DNA of 64,000 nucleotides from Cynocephalus volans (Eukaryota > Chordata > Mammalia > Dermoptera > Cynocephalidae). Positions 51,561 through 62,349 of the stretch are shown in pieces (position 1 is the stretch's first letter; every line of letters starts with the position of its first letter). The DNA lies in contig NC_084464.1 of NCBI RefSeq assembly GCF_027409185.1, positions 45,111,095-45,175,094 of the forward strand. Reading direction: 5' to 3'. The notes below the pieces were generated by a model. It was not told the origin of the DNA. It did no database searches and saw nothing but the letters and a program-made list of their open reading frames with translations. The translations under genes were made by a program, and so were the position numbers.

Positions 51561-51951
51561 GAAGGTATATCTCAAGCCCAGGAGGAAGTGAAATCGCACT
51601 GAAAAGAATTTACAGAATAACAGTCCACCAGGTCACACTATGGTAAAAACAAACACAAACAAACAAAAAACCCACTGAGTGTCACATTTAAGCTGTCAAA
51701 CCCTGGCAAGAATCATACAAGGGAATAACATTAAAAACTCTCCCCTATATACCAGACACTTATGTTATCTTTAAGCTTCATAACAACTGCAAGGGAAGTC
51801 ATATTCCCATTTTAGAGAGCAGAAACTGCAAGAGAGTCATTAATTTAAAACTAATTGGGAAACCCCAGTTAAAACCCAGGTCTGAATGACTAAAGTTTTT
51901 GCCATTTCAAATGCATTACATTGTCTCTCAAAACTATTATTAGAAAAAACA

Positions 51952-52062
51952 GAGGCTGGCCCATTAGCTCAACTGGTTAGAGCATGGTTTTACTAACACC
52001 AAGGTCCAGGGTTCAAACCCTGTGCCAGCCAACCACAACCATAACAACAACAACAAAATGAC
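51952..52062 (+). mobile_element. CYN-like SINE monomer
   Basis: gaggctggcccattagctcaactggttagagcatgg..caaggtccagggttcaaaccctgtgccagcc. Perfect 11-bp duplications TAGAAAAAACA at 51941-51951 and 52063-52073. Confidence 0.88.
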
Positions 52063-52711
52063 TAGAAAAAACACACTGTCATTTTGGATCATGTATGTAT
52101 ATTTTTCCCTGTTTTAATTTTAAATCAGGCCAATTACCCCCATGAATCATAAAAATGTGTTAAATAATTAATGGACGGGGGAAAGAATGTACAAAACTAC
52201 AAAAGAATTACATTTTAAGTAGAGAAATTTTAGTTTTCCATTTTATTTCATTTTTCCAATTTGGGATTTTGTTTACCTACCAAAAAAGGCAATTAACAAG
52301 CAGCTTACTTATGAGAAACTCTTAGAGCTTCCAGAATCTAATAAAAATGTATCTGAGCTGAGCATTCCAAATACAACAAAGCATATCAGTGTAATTTTAA
52401 TCTCTTGTTAAGGAGTTTGCAAATGTAGCCTCAGTACTAACAATTTTACACCAACAAACCAGGAAACATCAAAGCCAGTGGTGGCAATACATTTCAGTAG
52501 TCAATCCTTTGGTATCCAGGCCTAGGCAGGCTGCCAGATGTGCCCACTTGGTTCATCTTCCAGGGACCAGCCAAAGATGCTCAGGAATTGCAAACTGTTT
52601 TAAATATTATCAGCATAAATTACATCTGGAATTAGGGCATCTGATTTTAATAAGATAGATTCAATTCACTTTTTAAAAAATATGGTATGAATGTATTTAA
52701 AGTACTGGTTT

Positions 52712-53236
52712 TGGCCTGGCTGGTTAGTTCAGTTGTTTAGAGCATGGGTATTGAGGTGGATTGTGTCCCCCAAGTTTTATGTATTAGTAACTTGATCTCC
52801 ATTGTGACTGTTAAGACGGTGGGAAAATCCTATTATGGTAATTGAAAGGTGGGGCCTTAAAGAGGCGATTAGATTGTAGGACCGTGCAGTAGTGAATGGA
52901 TTAAGAATGGTGGTCAGGGGCGTGGTTCCAAGGGCTTTAAAAGAAGAGCACATGAGAGGTTACTATCACTCTGCTATGCCATTTTCTGCCATGTAAGGCC
53001 CTTGGGTCACTGTTGCCACCACCAAGACCCTCACTAGATGTGTTCCCTGGATTTTTGACTTCCAGCTTCTGAAAGTGTAAGCAATAAATTTCATTTTCTT
53101 ACAAATTACCCACTTCCATGTATTTTGTTATAAGCAACAGAAATGGACTAATACAGGTGTTATAACACCACGGTTAAGGGTTCAGATACCCATACCAGCC
53201 AGCCACCAAAACAATAATAAAATAAAAAATAAATAG
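52712..53236 (+). mobile_element. CYN-like SINE monomer interrupted by an LTR
   Basis: The head (ggcctggctggttagttcagttgtttagagcatg) ends at 52746. The rest (tataacaccacggttaagggttcagatacccataccagcc) resumes at 53161. The outer duplications GTACTGGTTT at 52702-52711 and 53237-53246 are perfect, so both halves are one SINE. Confidence 0.88.
52752..53155 (+). mobile_element. MST/THE1-type LTR inside the SINE
   Basis: tgaggtggattgtgtcccccaag to gcaacagaaatggactaataca. Target duplication GGTAT/GGTGT (52747-52751, 53156-53160) lies within SINE sequence, so this LTR is younger than the SINE. Confidence 0.82.
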
Positions 53237-53379
53237 GTACTGGTTTGCGTCTCTTGATTTTATCAACTTTCCACAAAAAGTGAGTGCTGACTATTTGATA
53301 TAAATTTAATATATTATCTTCAAACCTCAGATTTGGCTCTAGGCTACATTTTATTAAATGGACTTAAAAACATTTTTAA

Positions 53380-53556
53380 GGGCCGGCCCGTGGCTCACTT
53401 GGGAGAGTGTGGTGCTGATAACACCAAGGCCACAGTTCGAATCCCTACATAGGGATGGCTTGTTAGCTCACTTGGGAGAGCGTGGGCTGACAACACCAAG
53501 TCAAGCATTAAGATCCCCTTACTGCTCGCTCGTCTTTATGTAGGGAAAAAAAAAAC
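53380..53556 (+). mobile_element. CYN-like SINE dimer
   Basis: gggccggcccgtggctcacttggg..catagggatggcttgttagctcacttggg..aagatccccttact. 12-bp duplications AAACATTTTTAA at 53368-53379 and 53557-53568. Confidence 0.88.
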
Positions 53557-53835
53557 AAACATTTTTAATACCATTAAATAATTAATTAAATAAAGTTAAT
53601 CATTAACTTTGCAAATATACCCAAACATGGAAAGATGATTTTGTTAATGTATATAGCAAAAATAGATGATGTAAGTAATTGGAATCACTGAAAAATTAAC
53701 TCCCTCTAACTAATTGATCAGTTCTGCATTTTGGTTGTAAGCTTATTTTTACCAGACTCTTGAGGAGACCAACCACCAATATGAAAAAATACTGACATTA
53801 CAAAAGTATTTTATTTTTCTAAAACAGCCAAGTCC

Positions 53836-53936
53836 GGCTAGCTGATTAGTTCAGTTGGTTAGAGTGCAGTGTTATAACACCAACGTCAAGGGTTGGCATC
53901 CCTGTACTAGCTAGCTGCCAAAAAAAAAAAAAAAAA
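53836..53936 (+). mobile_element. CYN-like SINE monomer
   Basis: ggctagctgattagttcagttggttagagtgcagtgttataacaccaacgtcaagggttggcatccctgtactagc, then an A run. Confidence 0.82.
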
Positions 53937-54231
53937 TGAAAAAACTAAAACTTCCAGGTCATATAATCTGGGTTATTTCTTCTATAGCAAATGTGTATGG
54001 ACTTTAATAAATTACATGATTTAAATACTTTGACAACAATACAAGTAAAATATTTTTTAAATTCAATTTTTTAATCACCTCAACATGAATAATCAATCAC
54101 CTTTGCTTCCCATTTAGTTAGATCCCCCCAAAGATAAGTTTTCTTCCTTTTTCAGTTTCCACATGCTACAGAGTGAATTTTTCCAAATGAAAACATTCTT
54201 TCCACATCTACCTTAAGTAAAACCATTGGCA

Positions 54232-54307
54232 TGCTGATAACGCCAAGGTCGAGAATTCGGATCCCCTTACTGACCAGCCAGCCACCAAAAAAAAGAAAGA
54301 AAGAAAG
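54232..54307 (+). mobile_element. CYN-like SINE monomer, 5' truncated
   Basis: tgctgataacgccaaggtcgagaattcggatccccttactgaccagcc with (GAAA)n tail. Perfect 13-bp duplications AAAACCATTGGCA at 54219-54231 and 54308-54320. Confidence 0.87.
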
Positions 54308-54715
54308 AAAACCATTGGCAGCTATGTGAGGGTGTTCATCCCAGCTGCTTGCAGCCTGTGCAAGGCTGGGACAAATACCTTCACGCTTGTCTCTGCATGG
54401 GCCAGTTCAAGGGTTTCTCTGAGCTAAGAGCACAGGGCCAGAACTGTCAGGTGACAGTGTGCACACATGCCTAACTGCACAAAGCACTGCAGGTGCCTCT
54501 CCAGAGTGCAGCACCCAATATGTATCTGCAAGTGTTGCCCAAGAATTCCTGGCTGCCTGCATCCTAGCCTGTGCTGGGTATTGCCTACCTTTTTAACTTT
54601 TGTCTCTCTGATTGGTATAAAGTGGTTTTCTCACTGACATTAGTTTTTCATGTCAATTATTGCATTTGTCATTTCTAGAAGTTCAATTTGGTTCTTTTTA
54701 AAGTCTGCCTGTGTC

Positions 54716-54990
54716 TGGCAGATGAACTCAGTTGGTTAGAGTGCAGACTTATAACACCAACGTCACAGGTTCTTTATTTTTTTAAAAAAAAGATGACTGG
54801 TAAGGGGATCTTAACCCTTAACTTGGTGTTGTCAGCACCACGCTCTCCCAAGAGAGCTAACCGACCATCCCTATTAGGGATCCGAACCCATGGCCTTGGT
54901 GTTATCAGCACCACATTCTCCCAAGTGAGCCACGGGCCAGCCGTTGAGCTCACAGGTTCTGATCCCCGCACCAGCAAACCATCAATAAAA
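54716..54990 (+). mobile_element. CYN-like SINE monomer interrupted by a second SINE
   Basis: The host monomer reads ggcagatgaactcagttggttagagtgcagacttataacaccaacg up to 54773 and resumes at 54950 (tcacaggttctgatccccgcaccagc). A dimer in the opposite orientation lies between. Confidence 0.85.
54774..54949 (-). mobile_element. CYN-like SINE dimer inserted in a SINE
   Basis: Two-head copy (aaaagatgactggtaaggggatc..gccacgggccagcc) with perfect 11-bp duplications TCACAGGTTCT (54763-54773 and 54950-54960) that are SINE sequence. Confidence 0.87.
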
Positions 54991-55083
54991 ATAAGAGAAC
55001 AAAATCTGCCACATTACTTGTTCTAGTTTCCTGTTTCCTGAAGATATATTCAACCTAACCTATTTATTTAAAATAATAAACTT

Positions 55084-55274
55084 TGGGCCGAGCCCGTGGC
55101 GCGATCGGGAGAGTGCGGCGCTGGGAGCGCGCGGTGCTGGGAGCGCGCGGTGCTGGGAGCGCAGCGATGCTCCCCCGGCGGGTTCGGATCCTATATAGGA
55201 ATAGCCAGTGCACTCACTCGCTGAGTGCCGGTCACGAAAAAGACAATCAATCAATCAATCAATCAATCAATAAT
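55084..55274 (+). mobile_element. CYN-like SINE, GC-linker variant with internal tandem repeat
   Basis: gggccgagcccgtggcgcgatcgg start. A 16-bp unit GCTGGGAGCGCGCGGT is present twice exactly and a third time in part (55120-55162). Tail (CAAT)n. Duplications AATAATAAACTT at 55072-55083 and 55275-55286. Confidence 0.87.
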
Positions 55275-55289
55275 AATAATAAACTTAGT

Positions 55290-56180
55290 TACTTTATAGT
55301 CTCTTTAAGATAGTTCCAATATTTAAAGTCTTTATATGGGGCTGCCATTAAGCGATAGGGCACCTTTACACAAATTAGAAAAAGTGCCGTTCATCAAGCA
55401 CATTTTTTCAAAGTTAAAATATCTCAAAACCAGACCAGCTCTCCCAGGGAGAACTTTCCAGCACTCTGGTGGCACACACATGCACTTATACTCTCACTCA
55501 CTCACGCAATCCCTGGATTTTGGGGCACATAGTTGTTGGTGGCCATACACTCTGGACCACCCCTGCCCCCAGGTACCGGATTTGGAGTCTAGCAGCTACA
55601 GAAATTGGGCTTCTAGGGTAGCGGCCTGAAGCCTCATTTCCTTGTACCCCTAGTTATGTTTGATTACATGCTGGTCATTACATTTGAGGAATCATTTGTA
55701 GGAATAATTTGAGGGCCAGGATGAAGGTCATTTCTTCCATAGAAGATTTATGTTTGTGTCTGCTAGAAGCTTGGGAGCACTGTCAGTCTTGGGCTTCCAA
55801 AGTCAAAGCCTGGGATTCCCTGGATAACCCAGGCAAATAGAACTAGGCAGTAACTCTGGTAGGTTGGTGCACTTCTAGTTTACCCTCATCCTGAGCTTAC
55901 TGGGGGAAAGGGGATGTCTTGTTAGACATGATACCTGGGGCAGACCCTGGACTGTGATGTACACCCATTCATCACAAGAGGCCATCAAAAGGAAGTTCAA
56001 CTCTCCCCTGGGGCAGAGGTCCTTAGGGACATAGCAGCCTCTGGGCTCCTCCCTCCCTTGGTTCCTGTTGCCTAGAGTGATGCTGTCGCATCTTGTCAGT
56101 TCTTTAAAGAGATGTTCTCAATATTTCATTCAGCTTATTTAGTTGATTCCAGCAGAAGGTTTGCTTGAGAGAGTTATACT
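55290..56180. other. Intergenic, no clear feature
   Basis: GC-richer text with short, meaningless frames. Possibly an old L1 5' region; I cannot support a family. Confidence 0.3.
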
Positions 56181-56560
56181 GCCATTACCAGAAAGAGGAA
56201 GTCCTGTTGTTTCAATTTGCATTTCTTTGATTAGCAGTGAATCCCAGCATCTCTTCCTACATTGGTAGCAGTTCAAGTTTCCTCTGCTGTGAAATGCCTA
56301 CTCATCCCGTGCCCTTTTTTCTTATAGTTTCCCACCTTTCTCTTGTTGATTTGAAAGTGTTTCTTAAATAATCTAGATATTAATTCTGTGTTAATTGCAT
56401 ATATTGTATTTTCCTAGTATATTATCCGTCCTATACCTTTATGGTGTCTGTTACTGAACAGAAATCCTTAATTTTGATGCAGACAAATTCAACATATTGT
56501 TCTCCTCCAGACGGTTTGCAATTTGTCAATTCCTCCCTTAATAATTGCGGTTCAGACAAA
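56180..56560 (-). repeat. Old L1 fragment
   Basis: tttcaatttgcatttctttgattagcagtgaatc..atcttaataatctagatattaattctgtgt follow the L1 ORF2 minus-strand layout. Confidence 0.55.
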
Positions 56561-56799
56561 GCCAGTTCTTCCAGTGTCATTTGACCTGCACAAAGTAGAG
56601 GGACTTTGACCTCCCTCTTTTGTTCACTAGCTTATATTTTCACAGTCTAAGTCTGCAGTATTGGTGACCTTACCACACTGTTGCTTCACTCATTAGCTTG
56701 CTATAAAAACCACAAGTCCCTCACATATACTGCTGTTAAATCATATACCCTCTCACCCTGTGCTTATGAAGCTGAGTTTTAGACCAAAAGGCAGAATGC

Positions 56800-57480
56800 A
56801 GATCTCTATTATTTTTCATCTTGGTTCATCCTACCATTCCAGACTGCTAAGTTATTTTTGGACCCCGATTCGGTCTTCCAGTGCTTTGGCTGTCCCAGTT
56901 TTTTGCCACCTGAAACTTTGATAAATATGTCATGCAGTTCCACTTCTGAATAACTGGTAAGAGTGCTGAACATGAGAGGACTAAGGCTAGAGCCCTGGGC
57001 CATGTCCCTATGACCTTTTTCAGGCAGATATTGATTAATTAATTATACCATTCCTCCAAGATTTATTGATGAGCATCTAAATGCCTCGCTCTGAGCTAAG
57101 TGCTGAGAATACAAGGTGACATATGAAACAAATTTGCCACCCTCAGAGGGTTCACATTCTAGTGGAGGAGACAGATGTAATTCCATATATGATATAAATT
57201 ATAAAACTCACACTTGTGAGTGCTTGTGTTTATAAAGCACTCTTTTATGGATTACTCTTTTAAATCCTATTTTGGATAGGCAGTCCATCAGGAATAAACT
57301 CACTTAACCACAAGCCCTCCCACTTTTCCAAGTTATCCTTAGAGCTATTATCTGGAAATTTGTCAAAGGCTTTGCTGAAATTCAGGAGCACCATGTCTAC
57401 AGTACTAGTAGAACTATTTCAGACAGGAAATGGATCAATGTGGCATGAATTGTTTCTTATGAATGCCTGCAGTTCCCTTT
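56800..57480 (-). repeat. CR1/L3 LINE fragment with L2 piece
   Basis: agagccctgggccatgtccc and tttgtcaaaggctttgctgaaattcagg..ggcatgaattgtttcttatgaatgcctgc are L3/CR1 text (minus orientation). 57,050-57,190 is an L2 3' end (ttattgatgagcatctaaatgcc; gagggttcacattctagtggag). Confidence 0.55.
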
Positions 57481-58019
57481 TATAACTGGTTCATAATTGT
57501 TCATAATGCATTGCCAGTTTTATTTGTGGCACTTCCTCAAAGGTCTCCATGGCAAGTTCTCTCACTCTGCTGGGATATAATTCATCAAGACCAAGAGATT
57601 CAAGATGCTCTTACAGTCCTCACTGTTTATCCGAGGTGGATATTTACCCTTCATGTCCAGCAATTCAGGGGAGCTTGGTGAGGCCTTTTTCTGGGTCCCA
57701 GTCTTCACCCTCCACAGCAGGAGGTTTAGTGCAGAGTATAGTGTTTCCCCAACTGGGGAGACCTGTCCCATAAACTAACTGTGAGATAAACTTAGTGGGT
57801 CATGACCAAGACATCTTTTTAAATAATGTATAATAAGTAGAATAGAAAATATAAAAGAGCTCTGTAGTATTAAATGTGGCCTAAAGCCACCTCCATATAT
57901 AGTGAACTGCAACTGAATATAGTATGTAAACAAACTGCAAACTTACTTAAAAGTATATTCTTGTAACAAATAGCTGAGTCTCACCCCACCACAGCCACCC
58001 AAGTTCCAGCCAATCATGG

Positions 58020-58422
58020 TGTATTAGTCCGTTTCCGTTGCTTGTAACAAAATACACAGAACTGGGTGATTTATAAAGAAAACAAAATTTATTACTTACA
58101 GTTTCTGTCTGAGGCTGGGATGTCCAAAGTCCTGGGAACACATATCTGGTAGTGGTGATAGTGACCCAGGTGTCTCACATTGCAAGATGGTGGAAGTACA
58201 GAGAGAGCTTCTCATGCACTCTCCTTTTTAAAGCCTTCAGAACCACACCCCTGACCACCATTATTAATCCATTCACTATGGCATGGTCCTACAATCTAAT
58301 CACCTCTTTAAGGCTCCACTTTTCAATTACCATAATAGTATTTCCCACCCTCAACATTTACAGTGGGGATTAAGCTTCTAATATATGCAATTTGGAGGAC
58401 ACAATTCAATCAATCCACAGTA
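58020..58422 (-). mobile_element. THE1/MST-type MaLR solo LTR
   Basis: tgtattagtccgtttccgttgcttg to ggaggacacaattcaatc. Perfect 5-bp duplications CATGG at 58015-58019 and 58423-58427. Confidence 0.8.
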
Positions 58423-58429
58423 CATGGGC

Positions 58430-58847
58430 TTCAAATTGATCAGAACATGTCCATGTAAGGCAAATGAAAAGCTGTAACCAATTAGGCTGTTTCCCTATGT
58501 CACTTCCTTTTTCTATCTATACATACTGCCTGCCCAGGTTGCTAGGTGGACCTCTCTGAACCTCTCCTGGTTGTGAGTGCTCTTCAATTCATGAACTGTT
58601 CTTCGCTCAAATAAACTCTGCTAAATTTTTTAATTTTTTTTTTAAATGATGACCAGTAAGGGGATCTTAACTCTTGACTTGGTGTTGTCAGCATCACACT
58701 CTCCGAAAGTGAGTGAACCGGCCATCCCTATATGGGATCCAAACCCATGGCCTTGGTGTTGTTATCAGCACCACACTCTCCCAAGTGAGCCACAGGCCAG
58801 CCCCAAACTCTGCTAAATTTAATTTATCTAAAGTTTTTCTTTTAACA
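58430..58847 (+). mobile_element. ERV LTR 3' part, related to the ERV LTR at 47.1-47.5 kb
   Basis: attcatgaactgttcttcgctcaaataaactctgc, then after an inserted SINE aatttatctaaagtttttcttttaaca. The plan and wording match the minus-strand LTR end near 47.2 kb. Its 5' end is unclear. Confidence 0.55.
58629..58804 (-). mobile_element. CYN-like SINE dimer inside the LTR
   Basis: T run, gatgaccagtaaggggatc..gagccacaggccagccc. Perfect 16-bp duplications AAACTCTGCTAAATTT at 58613-58628 and 58805-58820, which are LTR sequence. Confidence 0.9.
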
Positions 58848-59034
58848 GTAGGTATTAAGGGTATGTGTTATTTTATGAAATTTTCCTTTCAATTATAAAT
58901 TATATGTATATGTGCTGGGTTATGATCTAGAATGTATTTCTTTTTCTTTTTTTTTTTTTTCTCCTCTTTCCTAAAATGTTTTTCTTACCATGGGTCTTAG
59001 TCAAAAAAGTTTGGGAAGCAACTGGCATATAGAT

Positions 59035-59250
59035 TAAATCTCTACACTCTTGAGTCAGCTAGAATTGGGTTCAGCTATGTCACTTTGGGCAAGTGACTTA
59101 ACTTCTCTAAGAGAATTTCCTCACTGATAAAACAATATTGTAATACTCATCTCCTTGGGTTGTTATGAGGAGTAAATGAAATAATAAGTGTAAATCGCTT
59201 AGTTCAGCGCCTGGAATGTAATGTGTTCAGATGTGGTTATTATCTTCTGG
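59035..59250 (+). repeat. MIR, near full length
   Basis: cactttgggcaagtgacttaacttctctaag..gggttgttatgaggagtaaatgaaataataagtgtaaatcgcttag is MIR core and tail. Confidence 0.75.
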
Positions 59251-59389
59251 CTTTAAAGATACCACACATGGCCTTGTTTCTTTCTCTTTCCCAGAGCTAT
59301 TAATTTCACTTCCTACTTTCTATTTTCAGCAGTTTGGAGAAGGAAGTCTGTGGCTTTCCAGAAATCCAGGATTCTAAGGCTATTATCTC

Positions 59390-59990
59390 TCACATCTCAG
59401 CGGGTTTCAAGGATCATAAACCTGCTTCTCCCGCAGCTTGAAGCCGGTATTGCCTGCAGTTTGGGGGCGGATGAACCACTCTGTGCGCCCCAGCCCACCC
59501 TCTGCTGTCACATTGGCCTCTGGGCCCTTTGCTTATGGGGGAATGGGAGTTAGGGTTTTGTTTTTTAAATTGGGCTCTCTCTCCTCCCTTATCCTCCGGG
59601 GAAAGGAAACCTTTCTCCTGCCTGGCCTTGCAACGTTGCAAGCTCTTCCTCGGTTTCCCTCGCAGGTCTAAGGCGCTCTCCCGCCCAGCCCATATTCTTC
59701 TTTGCGCCCCCGTTCCTTGGCCCATTGGGTAGAGGTGCGCTCAGGCACCCGCCACCCCTTCCCATTTCGGCATGTCCCTCCCCGCCCCCCTCAAACCTCC
59801 CCTTCTCAGACTGGGGTGCTCCAGTGATCTGCCCTCCAGTGTTTGGGTGGCCGTCCAGCTGTAACCCCCTCCCTGGGCAGGGCTGTCCGTGCCTTAGGGC
59901 TCAGGCACTGGCCCAAGGAAGGGGCAGAGTGGAGCGGACTGAGGACCCCACCTCCCGGAAGTGGGCACTCTCTTAGCTACTTTTATAAGC
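59390..59990. promoter_or_regulatory. CpG-rich, repeat-free patch in the gene desert
   Basis: About 600 bases with some 20 CpGs, GC boxes (ctcccgcccag, ccccgcccccc), an inverted CCAAT (cccattgggt), an ETS-like ccggaag and, at its end, cttttataag. No repeat match is seen. It could be a promoter of an unannotated transcript or an enhancer. The frames inside are not convincing as protein. Confidence 0.4.
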
Positions 59991-60342
59991 CATGTGAAAG
60001 AACAGCAGGCATCACTCATTCCACCCTCATTCAATCATTCATTCACATCAAGTGCTGTTCATATCAAAACGACTAATGGTCACCGCGCTCAAAAAGCTCA
60101 GTCTAGTCCTTAATCCCACCCCTTAAAAGTCCGTATCAAGCAGCAGGTAAGGGCGGGAGGTGGGTGGGGTGGGGACCCTAAGAAGGATCTAACAGTGGAA
60201 ATTACCAGTCTTAAAAATGTAATTCAAATATGTAACAGAGTTTATAGAACGGGGAATAGAATCAGGATCAAAGAAATTTGAAGGATGAAGTTTGTTTGCT
60301 TTTAGAAAAAGTGTGTTCGCAATTCAAGGATTTCCTTCTTTT

Positions 60343-60395
60343 TATTTATCGTATTTTTTCAGAGGCTGGCTGGTGTGGGGCTCCAAACCCCCTTC
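60343..60395 (-). mobile_element. CYN-like SINE tail fragment
   Basis: gaggctggctggtgtggggctccaaaccc is a diverged monomer end. Confidence 0.45.
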
Positions 60396-60788
60396 CTTTT
60401 AAATTGTCTATAGACACGACCACTCTAGTTTTTATTTTCTGATTACATATTTAGTATCCTGTGGCAGGAGGGTGGCAGGGTACGGGTGCATCGTTTTTAG
60501 GCCATGCTGAATTGCATCACTGCCAGAAGTCCACTCCTCACAGATATGGTCTCTTCTGAGACCCCCCACTTCAGGAAATAAGTCCCCAAGTGACTGGGAC
60601 ATTCCCCTCCCTTCACAGCTGGCAAATAAACATCACTTAGAAAAAACTTTTCAATTGGTATACCAGAAGGAAATGAAATGGATACTTCCCAAGTATTCCA
60701 AAGTTGTATATATCCATTTTAGCAATCCCATTAGAACTAGGCTTTGATCTTTAGAAAAGACTATTTGATTAGACAGAAATTATTTTTC

Positions 60789-60891
60789 AGGCTGGCCAGT
60801 TAGCTCAGTCGGTTAGAGCATGGTGCTGGTAACACCAAGGTCCAGGGTTTGATCCCTGTACCAGTCAGCTGCAAAAAAGAAAAAAAGAAAA
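60789..60891 (+). mobile_element. CYN-like SINE monomer, very tRNA-Ile-like
   Basis: ggctggccagttagctcagtcggttagagcatggtgctggtaacaccaaggtccagggtttgatccctgtaccagtca keeps the A and B boxes. Duplications AAATTATTTTTC and AAATTATCTTTC (60777-60788, 60892-60903). Confidence 0.87.
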
Positions 60892-61079
60892 AAATTATCT
60901 TTCTAAAACCTTTGGCCAAAAATAGGTTAAAAAATTTTTAAATCTGTACTTCACAAACGATATGGACTTTTCTAAAAATGTGTCAAAGAATTTTCAAAAG
61001 AAATACAGACATTATGGAAAGATCAGCTAAGCATTACTTACAAAAGATGCTAACAACTAATGACAAGCAAACAAAGCTC

Positions 61080-61765
61080 ATATATTTTTCAATATTTTAT
61101 TTTTCATTCTGGTTATAAAATGTTTAAGAAAGGTCAAACTAGAGGTACATGACATAGAAAGTGGGCCTCTCCAGTAACCCATTTCCAAGGACAAACTGCA
61201 GAAACAGCGGAGTGCCTGGCCCATCTTATCCATTCAGAAATGCCTGTGCATAAACGCTCTCCCAGGTGTGTATGGAACGTGGGTAAGTAAGGTTTGCTTC
61301 CATCAGATGATTGGAAGTACATCTGACTAGTGGGAGGATGTAACAAGATAACGGGTTTATGTTAGTGTTAGGGGTGGTACACTGCCAGTCCCTGGAGTAT
61401 TTCTTCAGTGAGGGAGAAGGAGATGAGCTGGAAGGTGACAAATGGCTGCTATGGTGATGAGGGAGGAGACCCATGAGGCAAACCTATGGAGCAGAAGTAA
61501 TCACAAGGAGGGAAGAGTGGCACTCACTCCATTCTCACTGACTCCAGATGTCAACAGAAGGCCAACCCCACTTTGTCCCCACCCCTAGTACATGAGGGTG
61601 GACGAGGCAGAGCTCCTGAGCAGCTCTTGCAGGTGGCAAACATCAGTGGTCCTTCTAGGTCAGGAGCAGAGCTGAGGGACATCAGATAGCAACCATTCAT
61701 AGCGATGCCCTCTCCAAGGGAGTTAGGCCTAAGATGCAAGACAGCTTATTTCTCCTTGCCTTTCC
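61080..61765. other. Unique-looking intergenic sequence
   Basis: No repeat family recognised. It has short frames on the minus strand (70 and 82 codons) with no recognisable protein. 61,770-61,870 looks like an L2 end. Confidence 0.3.
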
Positions 61766-61941
61766 CCTCCAGTTCATTCAGTATCAAACATGTGTTAGGC
61801 AGAGATGCTGGACTAGTCCCTGTCATCGTCAAGCTACCCTCACAGGGTGATGATGGATACTGAACAAGTGAGACAGAATAGGAGACCCAACTTATTTAGG
61901 AATATGTATCAAGGAAAGCCTTTTTGAAAAAGTCAGGTGTA

Positions 61942-62054
61942 GGGCTGGCCAGCTAGCTCACTTGGTCAGAGCATGGGCTGGTAACACCCACCAAGGTCAA
62001 GAGTTCAGATCCCCATACCAGCCAGCTGCCAAATATAAATAAATAAAAAATGAG
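61942..62054 (+). mobile_element. CYN-like SINE monomer
   Basis: gggctggccagctagctcacttggtcagagcatgggctggtaacaccc..gatccccataccagccagctgcc. Duplications AAAGTCAGGTGTA and AAAGTCAGATGTA (61929-61941, 62055-62067). Confidence 0.87.
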
Positions 62055-62294
62055 AAAGTCAGATGTAAACTGAATCTTGAAATACATCCCTGAGACATCT
62101 TCCTCTAGGTGCTGTCTCTTTCCAATAAGCAATTTCATCCCAGCACCCACATCCTTGGCTACATATGAAAACTTGGCCTATTCTGGACAAGGCTGCCTTC
62201 CTAAGACCTTCCTTTTAGTTCTCTTTTGTTCAAGCCTGAGATTACCTCAACCCACCATTCTCCAAAGCACACCACCTATTTGTGTCCCTATGCT

Positions 62295-62342
62295 TCAAGG
62301 GTTTGGATCCCCATACCAGCCTGCCGTCACAAAAGAAAAGAA
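62295..62342 (+). mobile_element. CYN-like SINE tail fragment
   Basis: tcaagggtttggatccccataccagcctgccgtcac plus an A-rich end. Confidence 0.55.
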
Positions 62343-62349
62343 ATCCTAC

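Noticed and set aside
55241..55286. CRISPR-like or functional tandem array (CAAT repeats)
   Set aside because: It is the simple-repeat tail of a SINE in a mammalian genome.
60789..60870. Possible tRNA-Ile gene
   Set aside because: The A and B boxes are present, but the anticodon loop is altered, an A-rich tail follows and target-site duplications flank it. It is a SINE copy, as are the similar units elsewhere.
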